NCBI GenBank assembly: GCA_027422505.1
Contig: JAPQWV010000299.1
Location: 124,001-188,000, forward strand
Source of the DNA: Craterostigma plantagineum
Lineage: Eukaryota; Streptophyta; Magnoliopsida; Lamiales; Linderniaceae
DNA: 64,000 nucleotides
Direction of reading: 5' to 3'
The notes beneath the pieces were generated by a model. That model was not told the DNA's origin. It searched no databases and was given only the letters and a program-made list of their open reading frames with translations. Positions 20,977 through 32,364 of this stretch are shown piece by piece (positions within the stretch are counted from its first letter, which is position 1; each line of letters begins with the position of its first letter). The position numbers were made by a program, and so were the translations under genes.

Positions 20977-23390
20977 ATGATGGAAGAAAACAAATCATCA
21001 TCGATTGTTCCTAATGAATCCCGAATCATCGTACAAGACTGAAGTGTAAAATATGCCTAAGAGGGGGGGTGAATTAGGCTATAAAAATTTGGCTTGTTCT
21101 TCTTTGAAAAATACTTTTCTTTAAGAAGATATTTGCAGAGTATGTTATTTCCTAGAAAGCACTACGAGTATCAAAGTTATCTCCCTAACACTGTTTCAAA
21201 ATATCACATTATTTTCAGAAATCATTTCAACGATATCACCTAGTTATTAGCACGTGTTCCGGGTTTGTCTCACAGAAAAGTAAATAGCAAAAAGTAAAAG
21301 TAAGATGGGATTTTTATACAGGTTATATCCCCAACTGGGGTTTAATCCTGTCCTTGGGGTGTGATCTCTCCAAGAGTTCCAATCAATCACTAGGTATTAC
21401 CGGTTATGGTTACAAAATGATTGACCCTTACACAACCAAAGCACTTTGGAAACTAGACCTCCACCTAGGCTGTCGCACGCCAAGTTTCGATCCACGTCGT
21501 TAACCTGGAAACCAATTCTCCGACTGGATGCAGCTTGCTACCGAAGGGCCACAGAATCCACCAAATTCGTCCCTCCACGTGCGAAAGACTCCAACCGTGC
21601 TCCTTTGTACGTTCAACGTGTCCGCAGACACAGAACGTCCGAAGACAAAGGTTTTAGGGTAGGGTGTTGCTAAAGATCGCTCAAGGGTACAGATTCTCAA
21701 ATTAAGCTCAACACAAACTACGAATTTTTCGCAAGTTAACGCTCAAAACAGTCTAAGGAATTCGATGGCTTGTGTGTTCGTTTCGTGCCCTTCAACGTGA
21801 AGTGTTTTTCTTCTATATAGACCCACGAATAGCTTCTACACTTCACAAGAAAAGTTAAGCACAAATATGCAAGAGAAAGCTCAATAATCACGTGCATTAA
21901 CTCAAAGAATCATGCCAAGAATAAACCAATCAAGCTCAACGTTCATGCATGATCACTTATCATAAATACCACAGATTAACTTTCATTCCAAGGTAATCTC
22001 ATCCGTTGTCAGCACATTCCGTATATAGTTCCACTCAGCATATTATCAATAGTAAGCTCAATCAACTGATTTCTTTCCTAAAATATGATAGCCAATTCGC
22101 ACAGAGAAAGATTTCATTTACTGAGTATAATGCAAAGCATAATTTTCGTGTATGGTGATCTCATCCGATTTCAGCACATTCCATAAATAGACTGAATCAG
22201 CATCTTACCACATATGAGCCCAATCAATTAATCACTTTCCAAAATATAAATCCTAAGTCGTATATGGAAAGATAGATCATGATTCACTGATTTAAGAGTC
22301 AAATAAGTTAGCACTCAAACGGATATATCATTGATATTCTTTCCTAAAATAAATCAATCACAAGTAAGCAGTTAATCAGAATATTTCCATATATATAGCA
22401 GTCATTCATATCCGGGTGATCACATTGATATTCTTTCCTAAAATAACTCAATCACGTTTTCAACTCAATCAGAATATCTTTTCCATATATAACATATAGT
22501 CATTCATATCAGGGTGATCACAACGATATTCTTAACTAAAATAACTCAATCACATTTTCAATTCACATATCGCTCAACATGATATATTTTCCATATATAG
22601 CACGCAACGAGATCCCATTCATACGAAAACGTTCATAACCGGTGATCACATAAATATTCCTGTTAAACACAAGATCACTCAAATTCGATTTTCTTAACAT
22701 TTTAATCACATTTAAGCACTTAACTTAACATTTTCACATACTTAAACATCATATAACATGCAGATCGAGTTTTCTAATTTGTACCCCCAATTTACATAAT
22801 TACTTGGAATAATCAAAACTCTCATAGTCATTTGGACCAAAAAGGTCTACAAAGACAATACGCTGTTTCCATCTGGGATCATCTTAGATGATACGATCTA
22901 TCCCTTATGGTCGCAACTAATGGAGATGCGGATCGGAGCTCGAAACAAATCTGGATATCTTACAGGTGCAACGCCAAGGCCAACAAGGGATGACGGGTCG
23001 TTAGAAACATTGCTAGTTGATAACAATCGGGTTAAGAGTTGGTTGATTGATTCCATGAGTCCACCCTTGATGCAACGATTCATCCGCCTTTAAACAGCCA
23101 AAGAGATCTGGGAAGCAGTAGCAAAGACGTTCTACGATGGCTCAGACGAAACTTAGATCTTTGAGCTGAACCGAAGATCGTTCTTTATTCACCAAAATGG
23201 TATATCCTTATCTTTATATTATAATGAACTGATTGGCATATTTCAGGAAATCGATGCCCGTGCTCAAACGAAAGAAGAAAACGCTGAAGTAATCGTACGA
23301 CTACACAAACATGTGACTCGAAGTGAACCAGAGTTTAATCAAGCGCGAAGTGAAATCTTGCAACACGGAGGACTCTTGGTTGTGGTATTA
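20977..23390 (+). pseudogene. E4 gag, split by a solo LTR
   Basis: Starts at the ATG at 20977 (MMEENKSSSIVPNESRIIVQ) and continues after E5 with GIILDDTIYPLWSQLMEM, KSWLIDSMSPPLMQRFIRL and KEIWEAVAKTFYDGSDET, the Copia gag (UBN2-type) domain that packages element RNA. In-frame stops occur near 23091 and 23154. After QARSEILQH (about 23340) the sequence jumps to the region just before the GAG-pre-integrase domain, so the zinc knuckle and protease have been deleted. Confidence 0.85.
21040..22851 (-). repeat. E5: solo LTR of the E2 family
   Basis: 1,812 bp, the reverse complement of the E2 LTR (plus strand TGAAGTGTAAAATATGCC to AAAAAGGTCTACA), flanked by a perfect 5-bp TSD AAGAC at 21035-21039 and 22852-22856. 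A TSD around one LTR is the product of recombination between the two LTRs of a full element. It interrupts E4 gag. Confidence 0.93.
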
Positions 23391-23401
23391 GACACCAAAA
23401 C

Positions 23402-24443
23402 TTGTACATTATTGATTTACCACTCATAAACCATAAGACTCTTGGCCAAGCAAATATTGGGGAAAATCAAGACATGGCTTGGTTGTGGCATCGCCGTCTC
23501 GGTCAACTTTCATTCACTTATCTTCGCAGATTAAAACCAAGTTTGTTTCTACATAAGAATTCTAATTTTAGTTGTGATATTTGTGAAATGGCCAAAAGCC
23601 ACAGAAACTCTTATCCGCCTAGTTATAATAAGAATAATACACCTTTTATGATTATACACTCTGATGTTTGGGGACCTGCTCAAATACCTTCTTCATCTAG
23701 TGCCCGTTATTTTATGACGTTTATTGATGAATGTACTCGTATTATGTGGATCTCTCTCCTATAAAAGGAAAGGAGATGTTTGTATTATGTTTCAGGAGCT
23801 ACATAAAATGGTGGTTTCTCAATATAACTGGCGTTCAGTCGGATAATGGTGGAGAGTACATAAACTCTAACATGGATATCTTCTGCCGAGAAAATGGGAT
23901 TCGACATCAAACTTCATGTACAGGTACACCACAGCAGAATGGGTTGGCAGAACGAAAAAACGTCAAATACTTGAAGTTGTTCAAGCATCCCTGTTTGGAA
24001 TGAACGTGCCTCGAGAATACTGGGGTGAAGCTATTCGTTCTGCTACATATCTTATCAATTGAACACCATCTCGAGTTATTGAGTTCAAAAATTCCATACC
24101 AAAACTTCGCGAAGTTATTTCAGCACCGAGTGAGTCGAATCTTGAACCTCGTGTATTTGGGTGCACTGTGTATGTCCACAAGGTAACAGAAAAATTAGAT
24201 TCTCGTGCTATTCGTTGCATATTTGTTGGATATGTAGATTTTAAAAAGGGATACATGTGTTATGATCCTATAGAAAAGAAAATGCATGTAACTCGAGACG
24301 TCACATTCCACGAAGATCGTCCTTTTTTCGGTGAACATGAGTATTATCTTCAGGGGGACAAAACGCATACTAAAGATAAGACTCATAATAATTTACAACA
24401 AGAACAGGTTGAGATTGAGTTACTATCAGATTGCACATCGTGA
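23402..24443 (+). pseudogene. E4 integrase, frameshifted
   Basis: GAG-pre-integrase part with WLWHRRLGQLSFTYLRRL and CDICEMAKSH (HHCC zinc motif), then the core with HSDVWGPAQ, QSDNGGEYIN and TPQQNGLAERKN, so all three acidic DDE residues are kept. The C-terminal part includes RCIFVGYVDFKKGYMCYDP. Frameshifts near 23760 and 24000 and a stop at about 24061 inactivate it. Confidence 0.87.
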
Positions 24444-24668
24444 AAGTGTTAGTTGTAACCGCATCCTCAAAGATCAAGCGACTTTTCAAGTTACGACATC
24501 ACCTATAGAAACTTCACATACAGCTCTTCAGGTAACATCTAAACCATCTTTTTGGATAGGGCTCCTCGGGTAACACCGTCACCTTTATCGCCTATGTCTA
24601 AGTTGGCCCCTATAACGAATGAACCAAGATAACCTGTTAGGGTTAACAGAGGAGTTCCAAAACTCAAT
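24444..24668 (+). other. E4 linker between integrase and RT
   Basis: Degenerate coding sequence of the poorly conserved integrase/RT linker (TTSPIETSHTALQVTSKP and similar in mixed frames). Confidence 0.5.
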
Positions 24669-25362
24669 ATGATCCTGATTACATCTAAGAATAGATATTC
24701 AAACAATAATTATACCTCATCTCATCAGTTGTCGAATTCTCATGCAAATTTTGTAAATCAATTATCGCATGTCTCTATTCATAGTAATGTGCAGGAAGCA
24801 TTAACAGATTCTAAGTGGAAGAAAGCCATGAATGATGAGATGGAAGCTTTGCATAGAAATCATACATGGCATCTTGTACCCTTACCAATGGGAAAGAAAA
24901 CGGTAGGATGCAGGTGGGATTTTCACAGTCAAGTTATGTCCGCATGGAAGTATAGATCGCTATAAGGCAAGACTTGTTGCTAAAGGGTATACGCAAAAAT
25001 ATGGCATTGATTACAAAGATACTTTTGCTCCTGTAGCAAAAATAAATACCATACGAGTAGTTATCTCAGTAGCGGCAAACTTGGACTGGCCACCACGACG
25101 TTAAAAACGCATTTCTAAATGGAATGCTAGAAGAAGAAGTTTTCATGGATCCTCCCCCAGGCGTGAATGACAATGGCAAAGTTTGCAAACTAAGAAGAGC
25201 TTTATATAGATTGAAGCAGTCCCCTCGAGCATGGTTTGGATGACTTGCAACTTTCATGAAAAAGATTGGATACAAACAAAGTGATGCGGATTATACACTC
25301 TTCGTAAAACGAGTTGGTAAATAGGTAACAACTCTTATTGCATATGTTGACGATATGATTGC
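24669..25362 (+). pseudogene. E4 reverse transcriptase, N-terminal part
   Basis: Copia RT motifs in order: [79 protein letters not shown], and AYVDDMIA at the very end. Frameshifts near 24930 and 25080 and a stop near 25323 break it. E6 inserted a few bases after the catalytic YVDD box; its 5-bp target ATTGC is the codon region after DDM. Confidence 0.88.
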
Positions 25363-28300
25363 TGTCACGACCCACTTTTCCTATAACTGGTTTGGCGGAT
25401 TTTTCGCAACGTAAGCTGCGGAAGACCCAATTTAAAAAAAACACTCTTATCTAAAAATTTAAATATTACACACTCGCACACATTTACTTCGCAAACGTCC
25501 TGTTATGCAAACATTATAATTTAAAAGACCATAGCCTAATATATTTAAATATTTAAAACACACTAATAACACCCCTCAGGTCGCATCCATGTACGCCCAT
25601 CCCTCAAAAGTACGTGGAGTCACCGCCATTAGCCTGCCTTAGTCGTGACGTGTCTCAACGTCCGACTCGTTCGTACCTACAACACATAAAACGTGGAATG
25701 AGCTATAAAGCTCAGTAAGTGGAAATATGCATGTATGCACGTGCGACCTAGCAAAGGCATCCGCGCCAGTGCTTTCTAATACTCACACACATATCATTCT
25801 TATTTCTTTCTCATTTCTTTTTCATTTATATTAGGGCCCATAGCTAACTTACTACTCGCACCACCATAACATGAGCTCAAATCCTTTACGGCTAAAAATA
25901 CGATAGTGGCCCACTCTGGCTAGGATAAAACTAGGGTTTATCTCTAGTTTTATTATTTACCAGGTCGCCCCTCTATCTGACGATCGTCCTTTTCCCATAG
26001 CGGCTGCCTTTCCTGGCACTCTGGCTTACGCCATGTGTCTCGTCCAGGTGACCCTCATCCGCTAATGACAAAGACAGTTGCTACACACTGGGTGGCCTAC
26101 GCTAGGTCTCCCTAGGTCGCCCCTACCCAGGTCGCTCCTCCTGTCGGACAGTTGCTCCACACTGGGCGGCCTACGCTAGGTTTCCCTAGGTCGCCCCTAC
26201 CCAGGTCGCTCCTCCTGCCTCACATAATACATTAGACGGCTTACATCCCGTCGTGGTGCCTTTGTAGAAGTAGCTATAATATTCGTTCTCATATGATTGT
26301 ATACTGTGCATACTCATAAATGCAAATCCTCACATATTCCGTGTATGCACATGCTCATGCCATATGAATGATGCCATGCATACATCCCATGCTCGCCTAC
26401 AAGCGACAAATGCAATGCACGTTCACCTTCCCCAAAATCATTAAATCCAAACGTACACATAATATACTATGATGTGGTGTACCAACTGGTTTGCCACGTC
26501 ATCGTAAAATCATAGATAATAGCTCACCATGCGATTTTATTATCGCCAGTAAGAACCTCACATAAAACAACCAACACAGGTTGCCACATAATCACATAAT
26601 GTCACATAATTCACGTCACGTAAAGTCACCTCACGTAAAACAACCAACACAGGTTGCCATATAATCACGTAATTTCACATAATTCACGTCACGTAAAATC
26701 ATACAACACAGATAACCACGTAATTCGAATATCAACATGTAATTTATGTGTTGTAGTTGAGATTTCCACTTACCTGTCGTCCAAGCTTAAGTACATTTAC
26801 TGCCTTGGAAATTTCCCACTGTTCGACCTTTAAATAAAAACGTCATAACATCAATATCATGTCTCTATTAAATGACTAGGTCGAACTAAATTATGTTAAC
26901 TATACCAATTTAATAAAACTCTATGTCGCTCGATTTCATATATAAGTTAGGTCAACATTCGATTGTAACCTTCACATATAGGGTTTAATTCTTAATTCCT
27001 AAACTTGTCCGATCCATGTGAAATAAACCCTAAATATATATTTATATATATATATACATATATATATATTATATGACATTCATTCGACCGATTTCTTAAT
27101 CCTCCATGCATTCGTCCGATTTGTTCATCTATCATATTCAACTCAACAAAAATTCCTAAGATCTCTAGTTTCGATCGAATGTTCCCTCATCATGAAATCG
27201 CCCGATTGCCTAATATGAAATATTATAGCATAATGCAGCGAAAGTCCTAATTCTTAAGAGTTCATTCGTCCAAAAGTCCCTGAAATTCCTAAACTCAATC
27301 GGAAGTCATATCCATGAAATTTAATATTTGTTCATATAGAATTCTAATATTTTCTTCACTCCAAAATCGTTAACATTACTCAAATACTATCATATCTCAA
27401 AGTTATGAACTCTTCGAATATATTATATTGTCTAGAATAAGTTCTTTCTATCCCAAGAACACACTCACTTACCAAACGTCCATATATGACCTACACAAAT
27501 CTAAACAACCTTATTAGCGTGATTTACAAAGATTAGGGTTTCTCAAATATATATATCTTATCTGATTACACATGAATTTACATGCTTAATACTTCTTAAA
27601 CAAACCAAACCCTAATTAGAAATGTAAAAATTATAGTAAGAACCCTTACCGAATTGAAGCTTCATTATGATTACTATTTGCGTTATTCGCGTTCCTTCTA
27701 AACTCCTTCTTTGAAGATTTCGTGTAATGAATTTTTTTTTTTCAATGTTCCTATCCTCAAAGTTACATTATTAATATTACTTTAGTTTTAAGTAGCTTAT
27801 GGAAGTTTGGGTTTATTCTCCCACTCTTATCGTGTGTTAGCTTCTAAAAACAATGACATTTACCTAATACCATTACAAATCCCAATATTAATATTTTAAG
27901 CCTTGTATTGCTTATTCTTTATTATCTACTTTAAGAGTTATCAATAATTTCAAGACCCTTACGTGCCTTTTTGCTCCCCAACTTTATATAATTTATGATT
28001 TGTCTAACCTTCCACACTATAGTCCTCAATCAATCATTCTACTATAGTTAATATATAATATCATTTGTTCCAATTCATTCCATAGCAATCGGTTGATCCT
28101 CTAAGCTTCAATTCGTCAGTTTTAGATCCACTATAATTATTTCTGAAGTACATCACAATTACCTGATCAATCCTCATTTTAGTCCAGCGATTTAATAATC
28201 AGATACAAAGGAATCAGTCGATTCCTTATATCTCGGCGAAAGCATGACTCATGTGCATTGTTTCGACCTATTGTACTAACTAAGATTTGTCTAAACTTCT

Positions 28301-28824
28301 AAATCACAATCGCCCTATTGAACCTTGATAGCTCGGTAAAAAGTTCACTCATTAAACCTTTGAATAGGCCAATTTAATTCCACTATGATTTAATCGTACG
28401 TATACAACAATCACTCGATTCCTACTTCCCTTGTCTTCAACGATTTCAACACTTCTATGCATGAGATTCGGTCTATTCTTAAGCTATAATCGGCCGACTT
28501 TTAATCCTTAACATGTAAATGGGAATCGGTTGATTTGCTATCCTTGTCATAATTGATCGATTCTTGGTCTCTGCTACCATCGATCGAAACTAGTCTACAC
28601 CACTTTATATTTGCTGAAACCACTTAGTTATTCCCACACACACACACATATATATATATATATACACATACATATTACTTAAATTTCTAAGTCTTCATAC
28701 CATCTCATAAGTCATTAATCATATAACACATATATTATATTATAAATCATGTAATATAAAATCAAGTAGACACATAATAAATTCACATAACCATATAATA
28801 TACAATAGATTTGCAAATTATGAT
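25363..28824 (-). repeat. E6 3' LTR, main part
   Basis: TGTCACGACCCAC onwards, matching 37343-40806. It contains two tandem pairs: about 74 bp at 26073-26220 (ACACTGGG ... CCCAGGTCGCTCCTCCTG) and about 80 bp at 26560-26700 (AACCAACACAGGTTGCCA ...), plus (TA)n near 27036-27070 and (CA)n(TA)n near 28637-28664. The final 26 bp lie at 35125-35150 on the far side of E7. Confidence 0.9.
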
Positions 28825-28968
28825 TGATATGGGGCTATCCCAATCAAAGAATTTATATGTGGGGTTTAGAAGATTTATATAGCCGGAGAATGAATTATCA
28901 CAAAGTTGGAGGGCGTGCGTAAGGTGCTTGTGTGTAAGGGATGTGAAAGGGACGTGTCTGGAAGGTAT

Positions 28969-29058
28969 TGGGACGTGTAGGGACATGTCGGGACGTGTCG
29001 GGACGTGTTGGGACGTGTAGGGACATGTCGGGATGTCTGGGGACGTGTTGGGACGTGT
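28969..29058. repeat. Nine 10-bp tandem units with ACGTGT cores (3' LTR)
   Basis: Nine consecutive units in exact 10-bp register, consensus GGGACGTGTN, with variants GGGACATGTC and GGGATGTCTG. ACGTG is the core of plant G-box/ABRE sites. Relative to the TATA box at 29295-29307 (minus strand), the array is 240-330 bp downstream, so probably in the transcribed leader. Confidence 0.9.
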
Positions 29059-29294
29059 TTGAACGTAAATAGAGGGACACAAGGAATTACGTGGTTCGGA
29101 TCTTTGCAGATCCTACGTCCACGGGCGCTCTAAAACCTCTTTTCACTATACTTTAACAAATTACACACTCGAATCACTCGCTTTCACTATAATATCTAAG
29201 TATCGAGAGGAAAGTGCTTAGCAGACTGAAAAGAGAGAAGTTAGTGAGTATTTTCGTGTGTGGAATGAATGAATCTCGTGAAATGGCCAAGTGT

Positions 29295-29307
29295 GGGTAT
29301 TTATAGG
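29295..29307 (-). promoter_or_regulatory. TATA box in E7 3' LTR
   Basis: Minus-strand CCTATAAATACCC, a near-consensus plant TATA box. A weaker alternative, CTATATAAATC at 28872-28882, would leave almost no R/U5. Confidence 0.65.
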
Positions 29308-29657
29308 AGCTTCTGGATATTGCCTGGAGGTACATCCCGAGATCCCTGGTGATATGACCCTCTGGGACAACGTGATGCACAGTGTGACAGGCCGTCTGTC
29401 AGAGACATCCTTTGACAGCTTCCATGCAGCTTTTTGCAGTCCTGTCAGAAGCAGCTTTTTCTCACCTCTTACCTGTCTTTTCACCTGGGAGCGTACCGAG
29501 GAAGCTTTCTTATTCTTGGAGTCGTCAACTACCTATCGGAGGTCCCTGAAGGTCCCTATCTCTATTATTTATCAATATTTAAATATTAAATATTCTCCCA
29601 TGGGCCTAACGGGCCTTTTCTAAAATTTTCAGGCCCATCTAGTTTTAGTCCGTATCA

Positions 29658-29680
29658 ACCACTCCCCTACTCTAATTTGT
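29658..29680 (-). promoter_or_regulatory. E7 polypurine tract
   Basis: Minus-strand AGAGTAGGGGAGTGGT directly before the LTR start TGATACGG. Confidence 0.7.
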
Positions 29681-31000
29681 TTTTTGGGACAAAAAGTAAA
29701 TTAGAGTAAAATAGTAAGATGGGCCTTACCTCCCTATTTAGGGACCTACCGTAATTACCTCTTTTAAGGACGTATCTTTAAAGGTTTGGTTAGTGCCTTG
29801 GTCCCTTTGAGGCAGGTATGACGAGTTCCTGGCGTGCTTTGTTGATGTGGAGGAACTACTTCGTTGGTTCTCCCGGTTGGATCGTCTACCGCAGCTCCTA
29901 TGTCCCCAGAAATTCCTGCAATGTTTCGGGGGAGCTCAAGAAGTTCCCGTCACAGCCCCTGCCTCTGGTGTCAGAAGGAAAATAACTTCATCCAAAAAGG
30001 TTAGAAGGAAAACCAAAAAAGAAATTCCTTAATTCTTCCCAGGAGGTAAAGTGCTGAGCCTCTTCCGGGACCTCAACGGACGAGTCTCCCTCTTCTGTGG
30101 ACCAGTTGAATCGAGGCAGCTTGACATCTTGGGACGTGCATGGCACGGACCTGGCACGGACTTGGAAGGGACCTGGAGCGGACCTGAAAAGGACTTACAC
30201 AGACCTGTACACTCTAAATGTTAGGTTATTACCTACTTCCGCGGAAGAAGTTGACTTTATGCCACCCGGAGGTCATGTAGATCGGAATCCAAAGTAGTGG
30301 CGACACAAAGTTGGTGTGGGACACGGGACGTGCGCGGGATTGAGGGAGCTGATGTCAAAGCCTTGTACTTCCGTGATTTCTTCGAAGGAGATCCTTGAGC
30401 TCCCGAGACTCGTAACTTCTGGATTCCTGCTGCGGACAAACACGTAGGGGTCTTGGCCCATGCTGACATTTATGATCTCCGCAAAGCCACCTCTAGTTCC
30501 TCAGGAAGGCCTGCCCTTCGGTTGTTGTCTTTTTGGGACGCAACGAACCTCTTTTTACTTCTGTCTTTCTTGTTTTCGGGCATCATAGGACCTGCAATGT
30601 TTTACGGGAGCTTAACTCCCCTATGTTCACTTGTCTCTATCGGGGGCTTTTTCTCTGTGCTATGTACGCTTCGTATGTTGTATCTGCCGTCTTTGGGATC
30701 TGGAAGGGACCTGGCAGGGACCTGATGGCGGAGCTCCTCTTCGAGCCTTGCACTTTGAAGGAGATCCCCAAGTCCTACTGCACGTTCCTCCTAGCTCCTG
30801 GGACATCCTACTTGTATAGACCTCTCCTTTTTCATCATGGTGATAGCCTGTAAAAAATACTTCGTCATTCCTTTGGAGACATAATGGTGTGGGGAGCTTA
30901 ATTCCCCACGCATGTTTCCTCGGAGTTCCCGTTCTCCTGTAATTCATGTTTTTGTGCTTTGCATTCTTTCGAGACATGATGGATGTTCCTGGAACATCAT
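29681..31000 (-). other. E7 internal region, no gene recognised
   Basis: Moderately GC-rich sequence with open frames on both strands but no known protein. It repeats GGACCTGG/GACTTGG words at about 30145-30200 and 30700-30725. Confidence 0.5.
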
Positions 31001-31287
31001 TGTCGTGGCATGGTTATAGCGCCATCTCGCTTAGATGCATGGTTATAGCGCCAGCTCGCTTAGTAATTCGTAAGCCAAGTACGAATTAACGCCTCGGTTG
31101 CAATGACCGTCGTCATTGTCCTCAGGTGTCATTTGCGCTAGGCTCTCTATATCCTTAGCGATTTCAGTATTTGTGTAGACACTTAGGTCTATAAAATATG
31201 GGGATCCCCTCATTGATTTACCCTGGTTATAGCGCCAGCTTCGCTTTGGTACCATTCACGTCGCAGGCTTACTGAGAGCCTTTGATG

Positions 31288-31475
31288 TCCTGTACACCGC
31301 AGCCCGTCAGCGGCGGCATCTTGTACACCCTTATGGGCATCATTCACATCGCAGATAGATTATCTTTGACGTCCTGTACACCGCAGGTCCGTCGACCTTT
31401 GGCATCATCACACCGCAGATATATCATCTTTGGCGTCCTGTACACCGCAGGTCCGTCGACCTTTGGCATCGATTA
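31288..31475. repeat. E7 tandem array B (CCTGTACACCGCAGGTCCGT)
   Basis: Units of roughly 70-80 bp, each with TGTACACCGCAG and often GTCCGTCGACCTTTGGCATC, at about 31290, 31370 and 31435; the first unit is diverged. GTCGAC and TGTACA are palindromic words within it. Confidence 0.75.
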
Positions 31476-31559
31476 TATTATAAGGTGCACCGTTTATTAT
31501 ATAGTAAAATATTTATGTTCCGACAAGGCAGTATTTCCTTAGGGACATTAATAGTTTAC

Positions 31560-31795
31560 CCTGGTTATAGCGCCAGCTTCGCTTAAATGTGTGGGTATAG
31601 CGCCCGATCGCTTACATGCGTGGTTATAGCGTCCGCTCGCTTAAGTGCAAGGTTATAGCGCCCGCTCGCTTAAGTGCGTGGTTATAGCGCCAGCTCGCTT
31701 AAGTGCGTGGTTATAGCGTCCGCTCGCTTAAGTGCGTGGTTATAGCGCCAGCTCGCTTAAGTGCGTCGTTATAGCGCCAGCTCGCTTAGTATCCG
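31560..31795. repeat. E7 tandem array A, 29-bp units
   Basis: Eight adjacent units, consensus GCGTGGTTATAGCGCCAGCT then CGCTTAAGT. Main variation is GCGCCAG / GCGTCCG / GCGCCCG. Three further single copies occur at about 31010, 31039 and 31224. The core AGCG...CGCT is an interrupted palindrome. Confidence 0.9.
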
Positions 31796-31799
31796 GGCT

Positions 31800-32004
31800 C
31801 CTTGTTAGAGGCTTGGAATTTGAAGTAATGGCGAAATGGAGCTCCTTTCTTTTCGATTAATGGTGAGGTCCCTGGCTCCAGATCTCCGGAGGTTCGGACC
31901 TTCGACTACTCAAGTATACAATTTCGGGCTTTGCTGGAAATTGGAATTCCTCTGCCCTGGGGCTCCTGTTATGATAGGGATGTGAGCCTTAAATGGGCTG
32001 ACCC
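31800..32004. other. E7 internal spacer
   Basis: About 200 bp between the 29-bp array and the gag remnant. No gene or repeat recognised. Confidence 0.4.
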
Positions 32005-32364
32005 TTATCTAGAGGAGGTGGGGGTTGTCTGCCTTTGATCGGCACAGATCCTCCAGACTCCTCGACCTTGGTTGATGTCACAGTCAAGGAACTTTCTCAG
32101 TTGTCCCACTAGGGAGGACACTTCGATTTCATCCTTCAAATAATAGCATTTGTTAGTATGATGCATGTATTTATTATGGTATCGATGATATAAATGAGAA
32201 TAAGGTTTAGAGGGCCCTGGAATTCCGGCTACGAGCCTTATCAACGCGGGATGTATCCCGTGGATTTTTAAGCGTTGCACGGAATTGGCTTCTAGGTTCC
32301 AAATGTGGTGACTAGGCTCCTCAGACCAGCTAGGTCCCGAATATGGAGATTCGGGTCTGCGCAC
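32005..32364 (-). pseudogene. E7 gag C-terminal remnant (Tat-type)
   Basis: The minus-strand frame contains YHNKYMHHTNKCYYLKDEIE followed by LRKFL. This matches the HGH-T-x-x-C-x-x-LKDEIE ... LRKF pattern at the gag C-terminus of plant Tat/Retand gypsy elements. The His/Cys residues are partly altered. Only about 60 residues are recognisable, and the pol domains that should follow are absent. Confidence 0.7.

Larger units (their letters stand above)
28825..29657 (-). repeat. E7 3' LTR
   Basis: Plus-strand TGATATGGGGCTATCC to TTTAGTCCGTATCA. It contains the 10-bp tandem array at 28969-29058 and a TATA box at 29295-29307. Open frames on both strands here recur in the other LTR and are not genes. 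Confidence 0.93.

Noticed and set aside
28783..29623. Open frames on both strands near the E7 left LTR
   Set aside because: The same frames recur at 34255-35086 because both are copies of one LTR; the peptides reflect the 10-bp DNA repeat (Thr/Arg/Pro/Ser/His-rich).
31560..31795. 29-bp repeats resembling a CRISPR array
   Set aside because: Units are contiguous with no unique spacers, lie inside a plant retrotransposon, and there are no cas genes.
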